From contig JAJZZN010000030.1 in the NCBI GenBank assembly GCA_021797575.1, positions 1-35,886 on the forward strand: a stretch of 35,886 nucleotides of DNA. Reading direction: 5' to 3'. Below the pieces are notes generated by a model that ran no database searches, had not been told where the DNA came from, and was given only the letters and a program-made list of their open reading frames with translations. Position 1 is the stretch's first letter. Every line of letters starts with the position of its first letter. This document shows, piece after piece, positions 6,598 to 14,429 of this stretch. The DNA comes from Microcaldota archaeon (GTDB taxonomy: Archaea > Micrarchaeota > Micrarchaeia > Micrarchaeales > Micrarchaeaceae). The position numbers and the translations under genes are program-made.

Positions 6598-7926
6598 TCA
6601 GCGCGACCTGCCGTTACGCTTTGATGCTTTCGCAATCGCGCTTTCGAACAGGTCCATTCCTTTTTCCAGGTTCTCGTAGCTTATCGTCAATGGAGGTATA
6701 AGGCGTATCGATGATTCACCTGCGGGGAGAACTAGCATTCCGCTCTGGAACAGGTCGTTAAGTATGCCTTCGCGCTCTTTCACTGCAGGCACCTTTGACT
6801 TCTTGTCCTTTACGAGCTCCACGCCAATCATCAGCCCTATGCCCCTGACGTCGCCGACCATCTCGTAATCCTCCTTCATCTGTATGAGCCTCTTCATCAT
6901 GAGCGCACCCTTCTGCACCACTTCCCTGCTGAGCTTCTGCTTGTTGCTGAGTATGTACTTTATAGAAGCGTTAGCCGCAGCTATTGACACCAGGTTGCCG
7001 CCGAATGTCGTGGCGTGGCTGCCAGACGGTATGTCGCCAAGCGATGTGCTCGCAACCGTAACGCCCAGCGGCAGGCCTCCTCCAACCGCCTTTGCCATCG
7101 TGTATATGTCGGCTTTTATGCCGAAGTTGTCAAGCGCGAGGAACTTGCCGGTGCGCATATAGCCGGCCTGCACCTCGTCGTCTATGAGCAGCATGCCATA
7201 ATCATCAGCAAGCTTCTTTATCTCCTTGAAGTAGTCCATGGGCGGCACCACATACCCTCCTTCGCCCTGTATCGGCTCAAAGACAAATGCGGCGATTTCC
7301 CTCCCGGATACCTCTTTGCTCAGGGGATATTTCTTTATGTAATCTATGCATGCAAATCCGCAATCGGGGTATGTCTGCTTCAGCGGGCAACGGTAGCAGT
7401 AGGCGTATGGCACATGAACGGTATCGGAAAACGGGCCGAAGTGCTCGCGCTGCACGGTCTTCGACGCGGTCAGTGCAAGGGATCCCGTGCTCCTCCCGTG
7501 GAAGGAATTATAGAAAGCCATCAAGTACTGCCTGTTCGTGAAGAGCTTTGAGAATTTTATTGCAGCTTCATTAGCCTCGGTCCCTGAATTGGAGAGGAAC
7601 ATCTTCCCGAAGCCCGAAGGCATTAGCTTCAGAAGGTTTTCGGCGAACTCTACAGGCAGCTCGGCGTAATAATCTGTGAAAGCTGAATGCATGAGCTTGC
7701 CTGCCTGCTCTATTACAGCCTTCCTGATCCCGGGAGTGCCGTTCACGCCCAGGTTGTACACAGATATGAAGCTAGAGAAATCAAGGAACTTGTTGCCTTC
7801 TAGGTCGTAAACGAAATCCCCGTTTCCGTGATCAGCAACGAACGGATAAACCTCCCTTGTGGTTGTAAGAAATACCTTCCTATCCCTGGCGATTACGCGC
7901 CTAGTCCTGCCCCCTATCTTTACCAT
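6598..7926 (-). CDS. Class III PLP aminotransferase (GabT/ornithine aminotransferase/racemase group)
   Basis: Fold-type I PLP enzyme of 442 residues. Visible motifs: SNSGTEANEAAIK (112-124) for phosphate binding, the cofactor aspartate D250 in LIDDEVQAGYMRTG, and Schiff-base lysine K279 in YTMAKAVGGGLPLG. A four-cysteine insert, C177-x2-C180-x8-C189-x3-C193, recalls the Thermococcus/Pyrococcus branch that includes ornithine aminotransferase and broad amino-acid racemases, so the substrate cannot be fixed from sequence alone. ATG 7926 lies one base after the acyl-CoA synthetase alpha stop, indicating tight coupling. With proline dehydrogenase opposite, an ornithine/glutamate-semialdehyde role is attractive but inferred. 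Confidence 0.85.
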   Translation of the reverse strand: MVKIGGRTRRVIARDRKVFLTTTREVYPFVADHGNGDFVYDLEGNKFLDFSSFISVYNLGVNGTPGIRKAVIEQAGKLMHSAFTDYYAELPVEFAENLLKLMPSGFGKMFLSNSGTEANEAAIKFSKLFTNRQYLMAFYNSFHGRSTGSLALTASKTVQREHFGPFSDTVHVPYAYCYRCPLKQTYPDCGFACIDYIKKYPLSKEVSGREIAAFVFEPIQGEGGYVVPPMDYFKEIKKLADDYGMLLIDDEVQAGYMRTGKFLALDNFGIKADIYTMAKAVGGGLPLGVTVASTSLGDIPSGSHATTFGGNLVSIAAANASIKYILSNKQKLSREVVQKGALMMKRLIQMKEDYEMVGDVRGIGLMIGVELVKDKKSKVPAVKEREGILNDLFQSGMLVLPAGESSIRLIPPLTISYENLEKGMDLFESAIAKASKRNGRSR

Positions 7927-7927
7927 T

Positions 7928-9337
7928 TCATCTACCCTTCGCAAGTTTATATTTAGAATATTTGACCAGCGCATCGAGCGCCCTTGCAGCACTCTCGGGC
8001 GACGTATATACAGGTATGCCAGAGCTCTCCATCATGTTCACGTGTGCCTGCGTATAGTTGCCTCCGGGGCTGACCACCACCATGGGCTTGTTTATCGTAG
8101 CGCTGTGGTGCATTATACTTGCCGCCACCCTCGAGTCGGCTCCTGGCGTCTGGAAAAGCACTATCGCCATTATGGCATCGACATTCGGGTCGTTGCCTAT
8201 CACATCTAGGGCTACATTGAACCTCTTGTCGTCCGCATCTCCAGCCATATCCAGCGGCAGGCGTATGTTGACTATCGGTGGCATCGCTGCGCGCAGCTTG
8301 GTGCTTGAGTCCTTTGAAAGCTGCGGCAGGACCAGGTTGTTGTTGTATAGGGAGTCCGTTGCCAGCACTCCGGTGCCTCCTCCATTGGTTATTATCGCGA
8401 CGCGGTTGCCCTTGGCAAGCGGCTGCGTGTCGAATATCTTAGAGAAGTTAAGCAGGTCGTCCAGGCTCTCTGCTTTGATTATGCCGAACTGCTTAAACAC
8501 CGCTTCATAGGCTTCATAGTTGCCGGCAAGCGATGCAGTGTGCGAATGCGCAGCGGTTGCACCCGCCTCTGTAGTGCCTCCCTTTATCACTATGACTGGT
8601 TTCTCCCTGGTAGCCCGCTTTGCAACCTCTATGAAATCCTTGCCGCGCTTCACGCCCTCCATGTAGAACACTATGACCTTTGTGTCCTTGTCCCTTGCGA
8701 GATAATCGAGTATATCCACTTCATCAAGGTCGATTGCATTGCCATAGGATATGAATTTTGAGAGGCCAAATCCCTCATGTGCTATCATGTCGAGTACAGA
8801 GCTGCCGACTGCGCCGCTCTGCGACGCGAAGCTCACTCCCCCTATCCTGGGCCTGTCTATCTTATATGTGGGCAGGAACAGAGTATCGACGCGCGACTTG
8901 GGGTCCATGACGCCGAGGCAGTTGGGGCCCAGTATGGTGAACTTGTATCTTTTGGCTATCTCCAGGAGCTTATACTGCAGATCGACTTCACCGACCTCTG
9001 CGAACCCGCCGCTCACTATTATCGTGGTCTTTACCTTCGCCCTGCCGCATTCTTCGAGTGCCTTTGGCACGAGCTGCGCAGGTATCGCGACTACGGCAAG
9101 GTCTATGTTGCTCTTGACATCCAGGACGCTCTTGTACGCCTTGAGCCCCATTATGCTGCCGCTTGCATTTATATTTATCGGGTAGAGCTTCCCGGAATAG
9201 CCTACATCTAGGTAGTTCTGCAGTATCACGTGGCCGACCTTGTCGGGGTTGTTTGACGCGCCGATTATCGCAACGCTCTTCGGGTGCATCATGTACTCGA
9301 AGCTTTTCACTTTGTAAGATTCGTTCTTCTTATCCAA
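7928..9337 (-). CDS. acdA: ADP-forming acyl-CoA synthetase, alpha subunit
   Basis: Converts acyl-CoA, ADP and phosphate to acid, CoA and ATP together with the beta subunit; this is the archaeal substrate-level phosphorylation step of peptide and pyruvate fermentation. The 469 residues show a CoA-binding Rossmann domain (SVAIIGASNNPDKVG at 21-35, ILGPNCLGV), the ligase domain with SFASQSGAVGSS, and the phosphohistidine loop HSHTASLAG with H266. The start is TTG at 9337, preceded by GGTGAT at the right distance; no ATG fits better. The gene begins eight bases after the beta subunit ends and is followed one base later by the aminotransferase. Confidence 0.92.
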   Translation of the reverse strand: MDKKNESYKVKSFEYMMHPKSVAIIGASNNPDKVGHVILQNYLDVGYSGKLYPININASGSIMGLKAYKSVLDVKSNIDLAVVAIPAQLVPKALEECGRAKVKTTIIVSGGFAEVGEVDLQYKLLEIAKRYKFTILGPNCLGVMDPKSRVDTLFLPTYKIDRPRIGGVSFASQSGAVGSSVLDMIAHEGFGLSKFISYGNAIDLDEVDILDYLARDKDTKVIVFYMEGVKRGKDFIEVAKRATREKPVIVIKGGTTEAGATAAHSHTASLAGNYEAYEAVFKQFGIIKAESLDDLLNFSKIFDTQPLAKGNRVAIITNGGGTGVLATDSLYNNNLVLPQLSKDSSTKLRAAMPPIVNIRLPLDMAGDADDKRFNVALDVIGNDPNVDAIMAIVLFQTPGADSRVAASIMHHSATINKPMVVVSPGGNYTQAHVNMMESSGIPVYTSPESAARALDALVKYSKYKLAKGR

Positions 9338-9345
9338 TAAATCAC

Positions 9346-9963
9346 CTATTTCAGGATTCTCAGGTCCACGGCATCGTATGTGCCGTCGTGCAGTATAAGC
9401 GGATTCAGGTCCAACTCCTTTATGTCATTCTCTATGAGCATCCTTGATACTTTCATCAGCAGCTCTTCGAGCATCGAAGCGCTCTTAGCATCCTTCGCTA
9501 TTATGCTCTTTGACTTGAGGTCGTCAAGCATGGACTGGGCATCGGTCTTCCTTATCGGGCATACCCGTATTGATACATCTTTGAATGTCTCTACATATAT
9601 GCCGCCCAAGCCGAACAGTATCAGTTTGCCGAACTGCGCGTCCTCCCTTCCGCCCATAATCACTTCTATGCCTTGGGGCACCATGTGCTGCGCCAGTATC
9701 TTATACGGCTTGTACTTTTCTGCAGCCTTCTTCAAGTGTGTGAAAGCTGCCGATATCTGGCTATCCCCTGTGAGGTTCAGTTCTACAAGACCGCTCTTGG
9801 TCTTGTGTAGTGCCTTGCCTGATATCGCCTTGAGCACTATCGGCTTGCCTGCTGCAAACTTGACTGCCTGTGCTGCGCTCGAAACGTACGCACTCTGCAC
9901 TGTTTTTATACCGTATTTTTTCATTAGCCTGTAGGCTTCCATATATTCTACCAATCCCGCCAT
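9346..9963 (-). CDS. acdB: ADP-forming acyl-CoA synthetase, beta subunit (ATP-grasp)
   Basis: 205-residue ATP-grasp subunit that binds ADP/ATP and completes the acyl-CoA synthetase with the next gene. Seen: AYRLMKKYGIKT at the start, KPIVLKAISGKALHKTKSG (nucleotide-binding lysine region, including the conserved HK), QHMVPQGIEVIMGGREDAQFG and LILFGLGGIYVE (the GxGG loop), then ELDLNPLIL near the end, which carries metal-ligand type residues. Slightly shorter than typical archaeal beta subunits (about 230) but with no missing block. ATG 9963 follows TAGGGA. Only 17 bases separate it from the upstream membrane-anchored helix-turn-helix gene, so that protein may be transcribed with it. Confidence 0.9.
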   Translation of the reverse strand: MAGLVEYMEAYRLMKKYGIKTVQSAYVSSAAQAVKFAAGKPIVLKAISGKALHKTKSGLVELNLTGDSQISAAFTHLKKAAEKYKPYKILAQHMVPQGIEVIMGGREDAQFGKLILFGLGGIYVETFKDVSIRVCPIRKTDAQSMLDDLKSKSIIAKDAKSASMLEELLMKVSRMLIENDIKELDLNPLILHDGTYDAVDLRILK

Positions 9964-9980
9964 TCAATCCCTATGTGTAC

Positions 9981-10754
9981 TTATATGAACTTTAACACGT
10001 AAAGCAGCAGCACCACTATGATCACTATTATGATCGCTACAGCAGCGATAATGCCTTTGTGGCTTTTCTTGGGCTGCTGCAGCTGCTGCGCCATCTCCTC
10101 CACATTGCCCTGAGGTTGCTGCTGCATTGCAGTTGCCTGAGCATGTGGCGGCGGAGTAGCTGCATGTTGGACATTCTGCTGAGGCACAGCATAAACGGGC
10201 TGTGACGGCGGGGGTGTAGTTGCCTGGTTTTGAACATTTGCTGCTTGTGCTACCTGCTGCGCACCTGATTGAGTAGCTGGCTGCGGCTGCGCTGCTGGAA
10301 GGCCGGCCTTGGCCTGCATGAAGCCCTTTTCAGACAGCATGAGGTTCAATACTCCGTTTCTGAATTCTGCAGAAAGGAATCCCTGCTGCATCATCTTATA
10401 GAGGTGCATCGAAAGGTCCTTTGGCATGATGTTTAACGTGTTTGTCAGGTCGTTGAGCGACCTCTTGCCTCCTGAAAGCTGCACGAGTATAGCTATGTCC
10501 AGATGATCTAGGGGAAGGTTCACTTTTGTCGCTGCCTCGTCGAGAAGCTTGTGCCCTAGGTCTGTTATTGCAATCGAGTTCTGGCCGCCGAACACAGTAG
10601 TAAAATCTATCAGCCCCTTTATCTTAAGGCCTCCCAGTATATTTGATGCATCGAAAAACGACGAGTTTATCGACGTGCCGAATTTCTCCACCACCGTCTG
10701 CGGGGTTATCTTTGTCAATGCAAAAAGGTCTATGAAATTTGGTTCGTCAGCCAT
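9981..10754 (-). CDS. Tail-anchored winged-helix protein with Q/P/A-rich linker
   Basis: 257 residues in three parts. The first 150 look like two winged-helix units (around 15-75 and 85-150; for example RSLNDLTNTLNIMPKDLSM as helix-turn-helix and ITDLGHKLL and LSEKGFMQA as wing ends). Then a low-complexity linker rich in Gln, Pro and Ala (about 155-225). Then KKSHKG and one long hydrophobic segment (about 232-254) at the extreme C-terminus, which should anchor the protein with its DNA-binding part in the cytoplasm. ATG 10754 follows GGTG at five bases. TATA-like sequence at 10788-10800 predicts a 10-15 base leader. I do not know a named family; membrane-bound regulator is an inference. Confidence 0.75.
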   Translation of the reverse strand: MADEPNFIDLFALTKITPQTVVEKFGTSINSSFFDASNILGGLKIKGLIDFTTVFGGQNSIAITDLGHKLLDEAATKVNLPLDHLDIAILVQLSGGKRSLNDLTNTLNIMPKDLSMHLYKMMQQGFLSAEFRNGVLNLMLSEKGFMQAKAGLPAAQPQPATQSGAQQVAQAANVQNQATTPPPSQPVYAVPQQNVQHAATPPPHAQATAMQQQPQGNVEEMAQQLQQPKKSHKGIIAAVAIIIVIIVVLLLYVLKFI

Positions 10755-10787
10755 GCAAGCACCGCATAAAATGATATCGATAAGAAT

Positions 10788-10800
10788 GTTTATATATATT
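10788..10800 (-). promoter_or_regulatory. TATA box for the tail-anchored regulator/acd operon
   Basis: On the minus strand AATATATATAAAC lies about 38 bases before the ATG at 10754, giving an expected transcript start about 12 bases upstream of the gene, with the GGTG ribosome binding site inside that short leader. Confidence 0.5.
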
Positions 10801-10870
10801 GTCAAAAAAACTTATTATGAGACATATGCAACCATGTACATGATCTCTTTTTACGCACAGAGGAAAATGC

Positions 10871-12127
10871 ATGCAGCTTAAATTCTTTGGAGGAGCCAGG
10901 GAAGTCGGAAGGTCCTCCATACTGATGAAGGATGAGAGGTCGGTAATGTTCGACTACGGCATAAAGATAGACCACAAGAACGAGTACCCGGTCGGAATGC
11001 CGAAGATAGACGCGCTGGTGCTAAGCCATGCCCACCTTGACCACAGCGGATATGCCCCAGCGCTATACGAGAGCATGCATGTGCCTGCGTTTGGTACTGA
11101 ACCTACGCTAGAGCTTGCCACGCTGCTGCTTGACGATGCGATAAATGTGGCGAAGAAACAGCATGCAAATCTGGGTTATTACAAGCGGCAGATCAATACG
11201 TTCAACAACAAGTATGTGCCGTCGAAATACCATAAGAGGTTTGCATTCGGCAACTACGACATCGAACTGTTCGATGCGGGGCACATATGCGGCAGCGCGA
11301 TAACGCTCCTCGAAAGGAACAAGGCAAAAGATTACAGGAGGGTAGTATATACAGGCGACTTCAAGCTCGGCCCGCAAACCCTCCACAAAGGCGCAGAGAT
11401 AGTAAAGAGCGACCTTCTCATAATGGAGTCCACGTATGAATCAAAAGAGCACCCAGACAGGGATGCCCTGATAAAACGCTTCATAGATGAGATACGGAGC
11501 GTGCTTGACGATGGCGGCACAGCGCTCATACCGTCCTTCGCGGTTGGCAGAAGCCAGGAGCTGCTGTCAATACTCTACAAGAACGGCCTTGCTGACATCA
11601 CATATGTGGATGGCATGTGCAGGGCGGCTACGAAAATAGTGGCAAAGCATAAGGACTTCATAAGTAACCCTGAACTGCTTTCTGAGGGCATCAGGGCGGC
11701 GAATTGGATAGACGATGTAAGGGCGAGGAAAGAGGTGTTCAACAGCCCGTCAATAGTGCTCACAACCGCAGGGATGCTGAACGGTGGGCCTGTGCTCAGC
11801 TACCTGACCAGGCTCAACAACAATTCGAAGATATTCATAACGGGATACCAAGTCGAAGGCACCAACGGCAAGAACCTCGTCGATACAGGAATAGTCACTA
11901 TAGACAAGAAGAAGCTCAGGATAAGCACGCCAGTCAGCGTATACGACTTCTCTGCGCATGCGGGCAATTCTGACCTCCACAGGTTCGTGCGCGAAAGCTC
12001 ACCCAACGCAGTTGTATGCGTGCACGGCGATGCAGATAGGACACAGCAGCTCGCCGAAGAGCTGCGTGGCGAGGGGTTCGATGCTTACGCGCCGAAGATA
12101 GGAGACACCGTAGAGTTCAAGGGATAA
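10871..12127 (+). CDS. Beta-CASP metallo-beta-lactamase ribonuclease (aCPSF2-like)
   Basis: 418-residue zinc-dependent RNase of the archaeal CPSF group without N-terminal KH domains, i.e. aCPSF2-like rather than aCPSF1. Seen: HAHLDH (53-58, zinc motif 2), FDAGHICGSA (motif 3), VYTGDF (motif 4), ESTY (beta-CASP motif A), GTALIPSFAVGRSQELL, TTAGMLNGGP, FSAHAGNSDL (motif B histidine) and VCVHGD (motif C histidine). These enzymes act in RNA 3' end formation and turnover as endo- and/or exonucleases. ATG 10871 follows GAGGA by six bases. The gene is divergent from the tail-anchored regulator and converges with deoxyhypusine synthase, seven bases apart. Confidence 0.9.
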   Translation: MQLKFFGGAREVGRSSILMKDERSVMFDYGIKIDHKNEYPVGMPKIDALVLSHAHLDHSGYAPALYESMHVPAFGTEPTLELATLLLDDAINVAKKQHANLGYYKRQINTFNNKYVPSKYHKRFAFGNYDIELFDAGHICGSAITLLERNKAKDYRRVVYTGDFKLGPQTLHKGAEIVKSDLLIMESTYESKEHPDRDALIKRFIDEIRSVLDDGGTALIPSFAVGRSQELLSILYKNGLADITYVDGMCRAATKIVAKHKDFISNPELLSEGIRAANWIDDVRARKEVFNSPSIVLTTAGMLNGGPVLSYLTRLNNNSKIFITGYQVEGTNGKNLVDTGIVTIDKKKLRISTPVSVYDFSAHAGNSDLHRFVRESSPNAVVCVHGDADRTQQLAEELRGEGFDAYAPKIGDTVEFKG

Positions 12128-12134
12128 CTGATTA

Positions 12135-13100
12135 TCACGAAAGACCCAATGCTGCAGCCATAACAGGAAGAATTATGGTGACGTCGCCATCAATCGTCAC
12201 GTACTTTGCCTTCTCCTTTATCTTGCCCCATGATACCGCTTCAGTAAGCCTTGCTCCTGACAGACTGCCGTCAAACTGCGTCGCTGTCGTTATGTATACT
12301 GCGTAATCAAGGCCCCCTTTGAATTGGTTCCACCATATGACATGGTGCTTGCTTATCCCTCCCCCCATCATAAGAGCGCCTGTGACCTTGTGGTCGAATG
12401 ATATGTCACTGAGAAGAAGCTCGTCCTTTAGCAGGTTCATCTTGAAATCATGGTCTTGCGAAAAGATTGCAAGCTGCGTGCCGAATGCGCCGTCTACTAT
12501 GCCAGGCACGAACACTGGAACCTTGTGCAGGTACGCCTGGCGCAGTATCGAATTCTCATCAGCCATGTACTTGCCGAATTCGCTCAGCAGCTCCGTAGGG
12601 CTGTATTCCGTCTTGTGCCCCTTGACACTGTATATCTTGCCCATTATCTCTTTGAATGAATCCTCGAGCTTGAGGCCGTACTCCTTGTTCTCTATGAACA
12701 CGTTGCCTAGCCTGTATATGCCAAGCTGGTGCAGACGCGCATCGTCGGCTTCGAACGCCCCTACGCTGTACTTGCCCTTGAACGCGCGCGCTATGTCGTG
12801 GTCCAGTGTGCCGCACGTAGTTATTATTGCGTCAAAGTGCTTGACCATCCCAGCAAGAACGCCTCTGAGGCCCGTAGCGACTATGTCCGCAGGGAACGAG
12901 AGGAAGTTGAATGAACCCTTGTCCTTAAGCATGCTGTCCACTATGCTTATGCCGTTCACCATGTTCTGCCCGGAGAAGCCCCCCATCTTAGACATGGATT
13001 CTATGAGCTCTTCCACCTTCATGCCCTTCTTTATCCTTATGTCCTTGACGCCTTGCTTCAGCATCTTGTCCTTTATATTCTTCATGGATTGATCCGCCAT
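12135..13100 (-). CDS. dys: Deoxyhypusine synthase
   Basis: Transfers the aminobutyl group of spermidine to a lysine of aIF5A, the first step in hypusine formation. 321 residues with NAD-binding and active-site blocks: FPADIVATGLRGVLAGMVKH, ITTCGTLDHDIAR, the GGGISKHHV turn, and AVYITTATQFDGSLSG followed by EAVSWGKI, whose lysine forms the enzyme-imine intermediate. It is a single-domain archaeal/eukaryal form of ordinary length. ATG 13100 is preceded by AAGGTG six bases upstream; a TTG nine bases earlier overlaps it. The gene stands alone, back to back with ftsZ across a 199-base intergenic region. Confidence 0.93.
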   Translation of the reverse strand: MADQSMKNIKDKMLKQGVKDIRIKKGMKVEELIESMSKMGGFSGQNMVNGISIVDSMLKDKGSFNFLSFPADIVATGLRGVLAGMVKHFDAIITTCGTLDHDIARAFKGKYSVGAFEADDARLHQLGIYRLGNVFIENKEYGLKLEDSFKEIMGKIYSVKGHKTEYSPTELLSEFGKYMADENSILRQAYLHKVPVFVPGIVDGAFGTQLAIFSQDHDFKMNLLKDELLLSDISFDHKVTGALMMGGGISKHHVIWWNQFKGGLDYAVYITTATQFDGSLSGARLTEAVSWGKIKEKAKYVTIDGDVTIILPVMAAALGLS

Positions 13101-13299
13101 CGCTAACACCTTGTATTTAAATCACGAAGCATTCGAATGCATTATTGATTAAGACAGCTGTTTATCATATGCAGTTTTATTATGCCTTGCGCTCCAATAC
13201 TTTTATGTACAGTATTCGGGGATATTTTGACAAAGCTTAAAATTATTGAGTGAGCAATATTGAACTGGATATTTGAACGTATTTTGAAGTAGTGATTTG
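13101..13299. promoter_or_regulatory. Intergenic region between dys and ftsZ with a 12-bp palindrome
   Basis: 199 bases, richer in A+T than the flanking genes. It holds a perfect palindrome GCATTCGAATGC at 13129-13140, close upstream of a TATA-like ATTTAAATA (about 13114-13122) pointing toward dys. On the ftsZ side there are TATA-like stretches near 13200 (CTTTTATG) and 13235 (CTTAAAATTA); which one is used is not clear. The palindrome would suit a dimeric regulator, but no protein can be assigned to it. Confidence 0.4.
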
Positions 13300-14403
13300 A
13301 TGGAAAGCGTGCCTGATAATGCGTTGAGCGCGGACGATGAGGAGATACTTAGATTTATAGAAACCGCAAAGCCGAAGATATATGTTGTAGGCACAGGAGG
13401 CAGCGGCAGCAACACAATAAACAGGCTGAGCGAGATAAAGGTCGATGGAGCGATACTGACGGCCATGAACACTGATGCACCGCACCTGGTCAAGACTAAG
13501 GCGGAGCGCAAGCTCCTCCTGGGAAAGAAGATCACACGCGGGCTTGGAGCAGGCAGCGATGTGAAAGTCGGGGAAGAAGCGGCGCTCGAAAGCAAGGATG
13601 CAATAAGGCACATGCTCGGAGACGCCAACATGGTGTTTGTGACATGCGGATTGGGAGGAGGCACTGGCACCGGATCGATTGCAACGATAGCGCATGAAGC
13701 CAAGGAGGCCGGGGCGCTCACTGTCGCAATAGTAACGCTGCCGTTCTCTAGCGAGGGCACTACAAGGATGAGGAACGCACTCGAGGGCCTCGCAAAGATA
13801 AGAAAGGTAGCAGATACCACAATAATAATACATAACGACAAGCTGCTCACAGTTGCACCAGACCTTCCGCTCAACATGGCGTTCAGGGTATCAGATGAGA
13901 TTCTTGCAAATGCCACAAAGGGCATTGTGGAGATGGTAACCAAGCCAGGGCTGGTCAACATAGACTTCGCGGACCTAAAGACAGTTATAAAGGATTCTGG
14001 CTATGCAGTGATAGGCACAGGCGAAGGTTTCAACGCCACTGATGGCACTGGAAGGGCGATGGTCGCCCTTGAAAACGCGCTGAAGAGCCCGCTGCTCGAT
14101 GTAGATCTTTCAACAGCCAAGAAGGCGCTGGTCAACATTGTAGGCGGTGCAAACCTAACTCTGCGCGAGGCAGAAGGCATATTCCAGGAAGTCGCAAGCA
14201 GGATAAGCGAGGATGCGCTACTGAAATGGGGGGCGAGGATAGACGAAGAGCTGCAGAAGGATGCTGTAAGGATAATGCTCGTAGTGAGCGGAGTCGAATT
14301 CCCGGAGTACACAGAAGCGGGCCTCAAAAGGGATATCAAGAGCTTCGGCAGCAAATCGGACCTTGACCTCGATGACCTCTTCAGCAAGGACAAAGCCGAA
14401 TGA
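13300..14403 (+). CDS. ftsZ: Cell division protein FtsZ
   Basis: Tubulin-like GTPase that forms the division ring at midcell. 367 residues with a full GTPase domain: the first glycine loop VGTGGSGSNTINR (30-42), NTDA (57-60), the tubulin signature GGGTGTGS (119-126), LPFSSEG, and the T7 loop NIDFADLK, whose aspartates complete the catalytic site of the neighbouring subunit. The C-terminal tail after about 345 is acidic and short (SKSDLDLDDLFSKDKAE), with DLDDLF as a possible partner-binding peptide. ATG 13300 is chosen over the adjacent TTG 13297. The gene is alone on its strand and converges with the GH15 gene. Confidence 0.95.
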   Translation: MESVPDNALSADDEEILRFIETAKPKIYVVGTGGSGSNTINRLSEIKVDGAILTAMNTDAPHLVKTKAERKLLLGKKITRGLGAGSDVKVGEEAALESKDAIRHMLGDANMVFVTCGLGGGTGTGSIATIAHEAKEAGALTVAIVTLPFSSEGTTRMRNALEGLAKIRKVADTTIIIHNDKLLTVAPDLPLNMAFRVSDEILANATKGIVEMVTKPGLVNIDFADLKTVIKDSGYAVIGTGEGFNATDGTGRAMVALENALKSPLLDVDLSTAKKALVNIVGGANLTLREAEGIFQEVASRISEDALLKWGARIDEELQKDAVRIMLVVSGVEFPEYTEAGLKRDIKSFGSKSDLDLDDLFSKDKAE

Positions 14404-14408
14404 CCGCC

Positions 14409-14423
14409 TAATGCATCGCATTA
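14409..14423. terminator. Small hairpin between convergent ftsZ and GH15 genes
   Basis: TAATGC-ATC-GCATTA forms a perfect 6-bp stem with a 3-base loop, five bases after the ftsZ stop codon and six before the GH15 stop on the other strand. It reads the same on both strands and may help separate the two convergent transcripts. There is no long T-run, so a terminator role is tentative. Confidence 0.3.
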
Positions 14424-14429
14424 TGCCGG

